This document shows positions 23,004-31,337 of a stretch of DNA of 64,000 nt, one piece after another. The translations under genes and the position numbers were made by a program. The stretch is from Micropterix aruncella (lineage: Eukaryota > Arthropoda > Insecta > Lepidoptera > Micropterigidae). The notes under the pieces are model-generated. The model was not told where the DNA came from. It saw only the letters and a program-made list of their open reading frames with translations, and searched no databases. The stretch lies in NCBI GenBank assembly GCA_944548615.1, contig OX155954.1, positions 6,878,924-6,942,923 on the forward strand. The letters run 5' to 3'. Numbering within the stretch: the first letter of the stretch is position 1; every line of letters begins with the position of its first letter.

Positions 23004-23889
23004 TTATTCTATCATGGAGTTGTCTTGCTTGACGTTGACGCTGTTGAACAGGCGGTCTTTGATCATCTGTGCCATCAGGCCGTGAATCACTTCAATGGTG
23101 GTTTTGCAAGAGTCTTTCGTCGCTTTCATCAGTTTGTCTTCTGTGCGCTTTTCGTGCGGATCCGTCGCGCCGATGGAGAAATTACTGCGACCTATTGAAA
23201 CTTCCGACTGCTCCAACTTATCCGATAGATCAAATATCTGCCCAGTGGTATAATCCGCATTAGTTAGCAGGCTGGATCCGCTCAGTGTGTTCACCCAGTA
23301 TTTATTCCAGAGAGAATCGAGCAGCCTTCGGTCGAGCGACGACTTGAAATATGCCACTTCGAGCGAGTAATATTGTTTACAGTGAACGCCGAAATCTTCG
23401 ATCTTGTTGAGGGGAATCGTCTGGTATTCGGAGGGTTCTTCATTTGCCGGTTTGTAGCCCTTAGGGTAGGTTCGGAATGCGCCCAGGCACACTTTCCCGG
23501 CTGAGATCGTTCTGACGGGGTCGATAACGATCGCCACGAATGGCTCTTGAAAGTTCTGGTTGAGCATCTGCGTGGATACGTCGATGCCGGAAAGCCAGCA
23601 GCCGTAGCCGGGATGGCTGTGGTACCACCCGATTGCGTTTTCTTGCCGTCCCACTTGTTTAGCGGCTTCAATGTACGCGGTCATGTACTCGTAAGCTTGC
23701 GCTTGGGCGTTTACTCTCGTTTCGGTTCCTTCGACCGGTAAAGCAAATGAGTCCATGACCAACATGGTGTTTGCGTCGACTTTCCCGAGCAGTAGTCCCA
23801 TCACTTCTAGGGTGCCACCGGAACGAGCATGCATCACCATCTTTAGCAAAGCGAGGGCGGAGATCTTTATATCTTTAAAAAAATGCGGG
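23004..23889 (-). CDS. CSN5: CSN5 exon 2 (MPN/JAMM domain and C-terminus)
   Basis: The acceptor is TGCAG immediately before 23889 (reading - strand). The exon encodes residues 52-346, including all zinc ligands and the conserved [12 protein letters not shown] and YWVNTLS blocks. The stop is at 23006-23004. Confidence 0.96.
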
Positions 23890-25659
23890 CTGCAAAAAGA
23901 AAAAATACAATAAGGATAAAAAAACCCCACTGTTTGGCTTATTATGGTGATAAAAAAAAATATATTAACCCCAACCGAGTTGCCTTAATCACTATTATAA
24001 CGGGGTATACATTTTGCAACATCAGCAGTTTATACTGTGAGAGGAGGTCATTGCGGGCAGAAAGCTGTCATTTGAATTGCGAGAGAGATGAAACCATGCA
24101 GCATGAAAGAGTTGGTAATGTTCCTAAATTGGAAGTGTAATTGAGAGTGCAGAGTATAAAAAATAAAATACAAACGGAGCTGCCATGGAATTCACCGACC
24201 AAAAATCGGGCCCATCATATATAATTATTACGTTTTTGGGAGGTGAGCGGTGGATTCCGGACTAACGACCGGCTGTGGTAGGTTTAGGACAGCTGTCTTG
24301 CCACATGTGAGCGTTCACCTCACCACCCATTCACTCCCCCTTCGAAGCCACAGAATTTGAGATGCAGAAATCGCGGTTTTTGATAATTTTTCTAGAGAGG
24401 AGTTGATTATTTTCCTGGAGAGACCAAGATCTTTAAAAAGGTGAAACAAAGATTTAGCTGGCAGGCCACGAGCGCCTACTTCCACCGCGTGAAGGTGAAC
24501 AGTGAAGCCGTTCCGGGTGACGGCATTTGCGAGGTCATGGTATTTATTTAATTTGTACTCGTGGTCTTTTGGGATATTTGATTCCCATGGAACAGTTAAT
24601 TCTACGATAAGGACCATCTTCCGAGATAGAGAGTAAAGAGTTATATCTGGACGCAGGGCTGTGCATCCGAGACTTTCAGGGAATTTATACTGCTTAAGAG
24701 ACCAAATCGACCTCCATAATCCAATCTGAAACTTTCTTAATTATTGAGAAAGGTTTTGCAGTGAGATGTTTTTTGCCTTTAGAGCCAACCCGCACAAACT
24801 GTATTGGGGGTTTGGAGGATACTGTGGAACCCTTGTTGGCACGAGCCACTGAGAGGCTAAGTACCTCGCGAATAACAGCAAGGACTTTGTCGTGGCGATT
24901 AGTGTACCGTCCTTGATCCAAGGCCACCTTGCAGCCAGCTAGAATATGTCTAGCTGTGCAAGGGGTGTTGCTACAAAGGGGACATGAACTATCCTCGGCA
25001 TGAACTGAAATGAACCTCCTCACGTAACATGATCTCTCGATGCTTCTAATGGGTTTGAAGTAGATTTGGACGGATTTTAAGGCGATTTCATGCACCTTAT
25101 TGGATTTATCTATTTGTTAATCGAAAAATTCATTTAATAATCGAAAACTTTATTTGTTAATCGAAAACTTCATTTTTTAATTGAAAACTTCATTTGTTAA
25201 TCGAAAACTTTATTTATACAAAAAATCATTCTTATTTTTCCATAAGTCCACGAACCTTAGAGGGTGGGGGAAATAACAGGGCCTTAATTCATCAGTGATC
25301 AAGAAAACATTAATTGATAAAATTGCAGAAAAGCGTGCAGTGTAGTGACATTTTGGTTAAAATTGCTATTAGGTAAGATTTATTAGTTTTTTCTTTTATT
25401 TTAATTTCATTTTGTTTCCCATTTTACTACGAGTTACTACAGGTCCCGTGGTACTTGCAATTGAGGTTGCTCTTTACATACAATTTTGCAATTTTGATAC
25501 ATACTCTTTTTCCCATGGTTTCGCAGCTAAAATATCCTGCTGTTGCTTTTTGTCGTATCGGTAAATTTCATCGGCGCTCGAGATCGCTTCCACATTATTC
25601 GTCATAAGCCAGTTTTTCTGTGCGATCGACGACTGCGAATCATTACTGGTGGACGCCAT
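23004..25659 (-). CDS. CSN5: COP9 signalosome subunit 5 (JAMM deneddylase), complete
   Basis: CSN5 is the catalytic subunit of the COP9 signalosome and removes NEDD8 from cullins. Exon 1 is 25659-25505 (ATG 25659) and exon 2 is 23889-23004. The split codon GA|C rejoins PWEKDPHFFKD as in other animals. The product has 346 residues (human CSN5 has 334). The JAMM zinc site is complete: Glu80 in [10 protein letters not shown], then His142 and His144 with Asp155 in [14 protein letters not shown]. The Ins-1 region and the C-terminal part with [11 protein letters not shown] follow. The open frame upstream of 23889 is intron. The 1.6-kb intron has received a fragment of the RLE retrotransposon. The gene is divergent to Xbp1 and convergent to AP-1 gamma. 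Confidence 0.97.
24163..25001 (-). mobile_element. RLE retrotransposon copy B, strongly 5'-truncated, in the CSN5 intron
   Basis: On the - strand it starts at the CCHC knuckle ([18 protein letters not shown]) and continues through the endonuclease with [12 protein letters not shown] to the shared 3' UTR, ending near 24163. A one-base insertion near 24695 (relative to copy C) breaks the frame between the knuckle part and the endonuclease part. It lies in the same orientation as CSN5 transcription. It is dead by truncation. Confidence 0.88.
25108..25216 (+). repeat. Five-unit tandem repeat, period about 21 bp
   Basis: Units of the form ATTTGTTAATCGAAAACTTC, with small differences, repeat about five times between the truncated end of retrotransposon copy B and CSN5 exon 1. 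Confidence 0.75.
25505..25659 (-). CDS. CSN5: CSN5 exon 1 (start codon exon)
   Basis: Encodes residues 1-51, [17 protein letters not shown] onwards to AAKPWEK, ending in phase 2 at a GTATGT donor (25504-25499). The N-terminal NW..N...DEIY block is typical of CSN5. ATG 25659 is the first in-frame Met of the conserved start region. Confidence 0.94.
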
Positions 25660-27613
25660 CGTTACCGGACGTACAACTTTACACTTTATTTATTATCTTT
25701 CAGCAATATCAAATAACGAATAAGACTGCGATAAATAAAAACAAGCCCACGCACATTCACAAAATAAAGCAAGAATTCGGCATCGAGCGATGACAGCCGG
25801 TGTCCGATTTTTTATTATCAATAAATTCCCGCCCAATATATTTTGGCCATTTCTAGCTACCATGGCGATTGCTTGACGTCATAGCAATGGCCCGACCAAT
25901 AGGAAATTACCACGACTGCCAAATCATACACTAGTGATGTAATTATCATTGCTATTCCCTTCTTTGATAACAAGGATACTCAATATCGATGAGGATACTA
26001 TTTTAATCGAATGAAAGAGACATTCATTTCCGTCTATAGTTTCATGTAATCCAAACAGCCTTGATTTCACTTTCAAACTTCTTCAGGTTGCTTTTTCTTT
26101 TCTTTTTCAGAGGTTCATTTGATTCCACGGGATATACCTATTAACATTTTTTGTTAGCGCTAGCGGCGACCACGTATGCAGAAATATATAAAAATTCTAG
26201 AATCAGTTTACAAAAATCTGTTTCAACTGCAATTTCAGTTTTATATTTATACCAGATAAAGTAATGTGGAATTATATAGGTACGACTAGCCCGAACTAGA
26301 CTAGCTAGACTAGCTACATGATTTTTTCCCCAGCTCCAATTATTTATTGTCCTTTGAAACTGACCGGACAAATAGTAAAATGGGACGTTATCAGTATTCT
26401 GAAGCTTTAGAAGTCAACAGCATTTACTAGATAGATACATAGAAATTCTTTATTGCACATTTAAAGATAAAACATACAATAGGCGGACTTATCGCCTAAA
26501 GTATAATCTCTTACAGCCAACCTTCGTGGAAGTGTAAGGATTTAGGTTAAAGGATAAAGTAAAATAAACAAAAGGATCCTAATACTTTAAAAAATAATTA
26601 AATAACAAAAATGAAATTTAAAAAATATATAATTACGATTTGGAGAATATTCGCAAGGAGGGGACGATATGAGAGAATGGGGTGAGACGTAGGATAACTA
26701 GGAATTTAGGGACCTGAAATGCTTTTTCAGAGACACGTAAAAGTAGAAACCGTTGTCGCGTTTCTGACATTTGACAGGAGGTGGTTCTATAGTCTAGCTG
26801 CATGAACGGTGAAGGAATATGTAACTATGTTATATAAAAAAACCTAAACTTCTTTTTCGAAAATAGGTATTTTTTTTTCACTGTAAATATTGGTTTGTAA
26901 TATTTTGATTAATTTGATAAACAAAACATTGACTGAATAGACAAATAAAAGTTTTCATTCTAGTTTATTAGAAAAAATGCAGATAGCAACTAAGAACCAA
27001 ACACTCAATATTAGGTTTTGTCTCAATCAACCCGTATGTCCAACTCAATATGTATGCAGAGTCCAAATGTACTCAAGATTTCCTTCTATTTTCTTTTTTA
27101 TGTAATACAATACAAAAATGGAGTAATGGGTGATGTTTTACTAATTAAAAACTTATTTCTTTACTATTTAAAAAACAACGATTTTGGAGTTGTAACCCTT
27201 TGGAAGGAGGTATCGATTTTTACTTTCTATTATTAGTTTTTGAAAACGATATTATTATTAGTTTTTGTATTTCAAAAAATTGCAATTTTTGCTCGTCTTA
27301 TTCTACTATTACCTATGTTATTTATACAGCATTGACATTTCATGCTATTTGGAAAATCAGTCTAAGAAAGAACATCACTACTATGTGTCATTTTCTCGCA
27401 GGAGTTTTCATTGCGTCGCGTTGCATCAGAAATTTATTGTTCCTCCACTGTTTTTCCCCCCCCGATACCTAAATATTCATGTTCGGGCCGCGGTTGAACG
27501 ATGACATCGGAAGTGCCGGTTTTCGGAAACTATTCGAGCAAAATATAGCGACTATCGCCAGCGTCTAGCTTAGTTTCCGGGTTCGATTGACGAGTGCCAC
27601 GTACTGTCGGAAA
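25660..27613. other. Divergent intergenic region between CSN5 and Xbp1
   Basis: This region must hold both promoters. CSN5 probably starts within 25660-25800. The Xbp1 leader probably starts near 27480, where base composition turns GC-richer. A LINE 3'-end fragment lies at about 26425-26800. I see no other gene. Confidence 0.55.
26425..26800 (-). mobile_element. LINE 3'-end fragment
   Basis: The sequence TTCTTTATTGCACATTTAAA, then AGGCGGACTTATCGCCTAAA and CTTACAGCCAACC, resembles 3' untranslated ends of jockey-type LINEs read in reverse. No coding part remains. Confidence 0.4.
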
Positions 27614-27768
27614 ATGAGTACACCGATTTTTGTCACCCTGGCGCCGCACGGCTTTTTGCCCGGCGTCACGATCCAGGATATTAAAAAGGAGCCCGAGGAG
27701 GCGACTCCGAAGGTCTCCAGGAAGCGGCGGCTCGAGCACTTGACCTGGGAGCAAAAGATTCAACACAA
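27614..27768 (+). CDS. Xbp1: Xbp1 exon 1 (N-terminus)
   Basis: Starts at ATG 27614 and encodes MSTPIFVTLAPHGFLPGV through a basic stretch (SRKRRLEHLTWEQK). It ends in phase 2 at a GTGAGT donor (27769). An upstream in-frame ATG at 27587 would add nine residues; I prefer 27614 because STPIFVTL fits an Xbp1-like N-terminus better. Confidence 0.88.
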
Positions 27769-29024
27769 GTGAGTGTGACGTCACCGTTCGTTCGTAAATA
27801 ATTATGGGTCTGCCGGCGGCCGTCGGCACTACGCCGCGAAGAATAGGCCAGCTGGCTTCTATGAGAAATTAGCCTCGCGATTAATATTTCCGCTTCGTTG
27901 CGTTTCTTCGCCATTCTACGATCGCCATTCTTGCATATCGAGAAATGCATTGCACAAGATAGTTTTATTATTACATATTTTATCTGCAACGATTCAGCGG
28001 TATTTTCTTAGCATTAGTTGCGCTGCAGCGTTTATTCATTCGTTTTCAAGATCGAACAATAGAAATGTCATCTCGTATGCGAAGTTTTGTCCGTCGATTA
28101 AAAAATCAAGCCCCAGCACTGCTATTACGCTCTCCCGACGGCGTCGTGTAGCTTCCTCTCGGCAATAACGGTATCGGTTTTTGTCCGTAATTCGTATCGA
28201 ATGCCAGGTTTATATATTTCTACGAGTGCAATTTTAAGAAAGCGAATGTCGTTATAGGAAAATGAAGAACCGAGTGGCGGCGCAGGCGTCGCGGGACCGC
28301 AAGAAGGAGAAGATGGACCAGATGGAGGACAGGATCCAGGAGCTGGCTTCCGAGGTGGCGGGGCTGGCGGCGCGGAACGAGCGGCTGCTGGAGGACAACG
28401 CGAGGCTACGGGACGAGGTGGCGGAGGCCCGCATGGCGGCCGGACTCGTCGCGCGCGCCGGCCCCGACGGACCGGCAGAGTCCCTTCCTCCGCAGCAGGA
28501 AGGGTCGGCGCGCGCGGCGGCTCCGGCGGCCCTCTGCCGCCTGCTCCTCCTCTCCCTCCTCTCGCAGAACTCCTCCAGCAGGTCGACGTCGATGCCTTCG
28601 GAGAACTCGTTCGCGAACTTCTCGGAGAAATCCCTCCGGAGACTTCGCCGGATCCAGACGTGAGTATTGCCCCGAATCGACTGTGAAACGCCGTCGGCGT
28701 TAGGTCTACGGCTCGCTGCGGGTCTCGGCTTAGGCTAGAACGGGAGTCGGAGAACTTCAGGCCGAACGCACCGTTCTCTACGTCGGTTCTGTTAACCCGC
28801 ACCGAGAGTACGCAATTGAAGAAACGGAACTTTAAACTGTCATGACTCTCGGTAATAATATAATTGAGATAGTTGAAAGAGCTTATTGTAACAAATGTGG
28901 TATAGTTTAAATAGATAATTATAATGGAGATAGTTAAGAGAGCTAAGTATAAAAATAATGTCGCATCAATTTCTCGCTAACATCTTAATCAAATATGACA
29001 TAAATTTTTTACTAGATGTGTTAC

Positions 29025-29055
<31 letters not shown>

Positions 29056-30729
29056 ATGGTATAGTCAAGAGAACTAATTATAATGGAGATAGTTGAGAGA
29101 GCTAATTATAATCTAATTGAAATAGTTAAGAGCACTACTTTTAATGTAATTAAGATAAATGAGGGCTAATTACTAGTTACTTTTAGCTAATTACTTTTAG
29201 CCTTCCTAATTACTACTGTAATTAGGAATCCTAAAAGAGCTAATTATACTATAAATGAGATGTTAAGAGACCTTATTATAATTGAAATAGTTAAGAGCTA
29301 ATTATAAAATAATTAACATAGTTAATGGGGCTAATTATATTGTAATTTAAGAGGTTACAGTAAAGTTAAGAGGTTACAATGGCTAATTATACTCTAATTG
29401 AGATAGTAAGAGATCTAATTATAATATAATTGAGATAACCCAGAGAGATAAATACAAAAAATTTGGGATAGTTAAAAGAGCTAATTGTAATGTAATTGAA
29501 ATAGTAAAGGGAGCTAATTCCCTCTTATATTTCGAAGAGCAAAAATGGCTGGACAACCTAATAGAAATTTTAAGGGGAAATTATAGTGTTTCCAAACACT
29601 ACATTGTAAACACCAACAATAACCTTCGTGGCCATTCATTAAAACTCAATCGAACAACTGAACATCTAACTAACCCAAAAAACATAATTTTGTAGTAATC
29701 ATGTTGTGGAAAACGAATTAGTTACCAGAAGAAGTTATTAGCGTGAATTCTGTGAACAATTTAAAAACAACATTATCCATCAGTTTAAGCCGCTAGTATA
29801 TCAGACTATAATAATACTTACCCTTACTAAGCTAAACCTCATAAAACATATTTATACAATTCAATCTCCTTCTTTGCAAGATTGCCAAGAAGATTCATCA
29901 AAGGCTGCAGCTTATTACAATGCAATCTTAGGACAAATACTCGTAGCCATACTTATATTGCAGAAATAATTAAACGTTGCACTCAATCGGCATAAAAAAT
30001 ATCTGTCTCTGTTTGTAGTATGACATGCGTCTATTTAGGTTTAGACAATCCGGTTTCAGACGTTTTCTCCAAATTTATGGCCTTTTCCACGACTGATTTT
30101 ATAACAGAAGTTCATGGTTATTTCTTTTATTTCAGAGACAACCGGATGGACGTAGTTCTAAAAGCACTCCAGCAGAAGTGGTGGGGACCTCAACAGAGCA
30201 ACTGGAATCCAGTAGAAATATCGTAGATGCATCGCTTCGCAAGGAGGACATTGACATAATATCAGAACAGCACTGTTACGCACAACCCTTCTCACCCAGT
30301 TCAGCCAACAATGATAGTATAAGCAGTTCAGACACCTTGTGCAATTTTGACAGCGAAAGCGACAGCACAGACAGTAGATGTTACAGCACTTTCGACGACG
30401 ACTACGGTTGCATAACCGTCGTTGTATCCAGCGACGATTGTGCCACCGAAGAAAACGAAGTCGAAAACGTAACGCTGGTTGATAGCGACATTTCTGAAAC
30501 ATCAGCGATGGACTCTCTATATTTAGATACTGACAATTATTGCAATTTACTGTCTCCCAGTAACATAAAAGTTATTTCGCCGATGGCCGCTTCGCCTATA
30601 ACGACGGATTGCGGTTACGAATCTGTAACATCTCCGTTAAGCGACACCGGATTGCCAGATTTTTGGAACGAGAGCCTACCTGACCTGTTCGAATTTGATC
30701 TCGAGCCCGATTTTATAGATTTACCCTAA
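27614..30729 (+). CDS. Xbp1: X-box binding protein 1 (bZIP UPR factor) with IRE1-dependent frame switch
   Basis: Xbp1 is the transcription factor activated when IRE1 removes a short cytoplasmic intron from its mRNA during ER stress. Nuclear exons: 27614-27768, 28258-28659 and 30136-30729. The basic region NRVAAQASRDRKK (residues 56-68) and the following zipper identify it. Unspliced mRNA reads to TAG at 30226 (215 residues, XBP1u). If 44 nt (28493-28536) are removed after codon 130, the frame shifts and stays open to 30729 (368 residues, XBP1s). That form has a long acidic Ser/Asp-rich domain ending near LPDLFEFDLEPDF. Exon 2 is strikingly GC-rich against AT-rich introns. A possible poly(A) signal, ATTAAA, is at 30799. 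Confidence 0.95.
27776..27783 (+). promoter_or_regulatory. CRE-type palindrome TGACGTCA in Xbp1 intron 1
   Basis: A perfect TGACGTCA lies seven bases into the first intron. Such sites bind CREB/ATF-type bZIP dimers, and their ACGT core is shared with XBP1/ATF6 sites. Function here is inference only. Confidence 0.3.
28258..28659 (+). CDS. Xbp1: Xbp1 exon 2 (bZIP, IRE1 target, hydrophobic region)
   Basis: The acceptor TTATAG precedes 28258 and the donor GTGAGT follows 28659. It encodes the basic region and leucine zipper, then the IRE1 hairpin (28482-28504). In the unspliced frame it gives a hydrophobic run APAALCRLLLLSLLSQ (about residues 140-155), comparable to the membrane-targeting region of XBP1u. 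In the spliced frame the same DNA reads a proline-rich piece and then VDVDAFGELVRELLGEIPPE. Both frames are open to the exon end. Confidence 0.93.
28482..28504 (+). promoter_or_regulatory. Xbp1: IRE1 5' cleavage hairpin
   Basis: CCCTTCCT and AGGAAGGG form a perfect 8-bp stem around the 7-nt loop CCGCAGC (28490-28496). The loop is the animal 5' Xbp1 loop (consensus CNG|CNGN). Cleavage would fall between G28492 and C28493, exactly at a codon boundary of the unspliced frame. Confidence 0.88.
28493..28536 (+). other. Xbp1: Predicted unconventional (IRE1) intron of Xbp1, 44 nt
   Basis: Removal from 28493 to CTG|CCGC at 28536/28537 leaves a loop matching CNG|CNGN and changes the frame by the required amount (44 = 2 modulo 3, as with the 23- and 26-nt introns of flies and vertebrates). 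A second frame-correct site is CAG|CAGG at 28578/28579 (86-nt intron), which resembles the vertebrate 3' sequence CAGCAGGT. Neither 3' site has a simple strong local hairpin, so the 3' border is uncertain. The segment is nearly pure G+C. Confidence 0.5.
28855..29525 (+). repeat. Degenerate minisatellite in Xbp1 intron 2
   Basis: Many diverged copies of a roughly 30-35-bp unit built from GAGATAGTTAAGAG and GCTAATTATAATGTAATT follow each other. A perfect ATAA microsatellite interrupts them at about 29026-29057. The repeat is AT-rich, with strong contrast to the GC-rich exon 2. Confidence 0.7.
30136..30729 (+). CDS. Xbp1: Xbp1 exon 3 (XBP1u tail; XBP1s activation domain)
   Basis: The acceptor TTTCAG precedes 30136. 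In the unspliced frame it ends at TAG 30224-30226 with KWWGPQQSNWNPVEIS, the insect counterpart of the XBP1u C-terminal translational arrest peptide (W-G-x-x-Q-x-x-W-x-P pattern). That peptide pauses the ribosome so that the mRNA is delivered to the ER membrane. In the spliced frame it reads RQPDGRSSKSTPAEVV and on through an acidic activation domain to TAA 30727-30729. The two frames overlap for 91 nt. Confidence 0.93.
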   Translation, partial: RQPDGRSSKSTPAEVVGTSTEQLESSRNIVDASLRKEDIDIISEQHCYAQPFSPSSANNDSISSSDTLCNFDSESDSTDSRCYSTFDDDYGCITVVVSSDDCATEENEVENVTLVDSDISETSAMDSLYLDTDNYCNLLSPSNIKVISPMAASPITTDCGYESVTSPLSDTGLPDFWNESLPDLFEFDLEPDFIDLP

Positions 30730-30984
30730 AAGCTTAAGAATGTGAATATTATTAATTTATTTTTAAGTTATGTGCACGTTTGCTGTACTTATTTGTTTAT
30801 TAAAATGTCCTCTGAAAACAACCTTCGTTTCATTGTTAACTCGTCCCTTGCCCGCTCTACTAGCCCAACATATGTGTCATTGCCTATGTATCTCTCGCTC
30901 TTTCCCATACATTTTTCACATGTCAGTGGTGTGGACTTAATTCCACCCATAGGGTAACAAAATAGAGAATGGGAGTGCGAAGGC

Positions 30985-31260
30985 GGGTTGTGAAAGAATA
31001 TGCATTCACCGGATAGAAAGAGATCCCCTATCTCTTCCCCACAAGGATCGAAGAGGGCCCCACATGCCCCTCATGTGGGGCCCTCTTCGATCCTTGTCTA
31101 GTTGCGCGTTTATCCATAGCATAGCAGACTTATGGCGTCGAAGCGTTGCCATAGTGATATATATACGTGTCTCCGTGAATGCACGACTAGACAAGGATGG
31201 AGGGGGTACTATATGCTGCTGTCTCTTTCTATTCAGCTGACGCATTCTCAGGCATTACGG
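30985..31260. mobile_element. Foldback element downstream of Xbp1
   Basis: The core is a perfect palindrome: arms 31041-31066 and 31072-31097 (26 bp each) around CCCCT. Farther out, GATCCTTGTCTAG at about 31089 recurs inverted as CTAGACAAGGAT at about 31186. GGATAGAAAGAGA at about 31011 recurs inverted as TCTCTTTCTATTC at about 31222. Layered inverted repeats of this sort are typical of non-autonomous foldback transposons. Confidence 0.6.
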
Positions 31261-31337
31261 GGTCTAGTAGTTATATGCCAATTATTCCACCTTAGCAATG
31301 TCACAGTATAGAGACAGCACTGCCGTGTTATGACTAT

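Noticed and set aside
23890..23930. Extended CSN5 start at an upstream in-frame Met ([12 protein letters not shown]...)
   Set aside because: These codons lie in the intron upstream of the TGCAG acceptor at 23890. The true N-terminus is the separate exon 25659-25505, which restores the conserved PWEKDPHFF junction.
28125..28802. 225-codon - strand ORF opposite Xbp1 exon 2
   Set aside because: Low-complexity proline/arginine antisense of the GC-rich bZIP exon; an artefact of composition.
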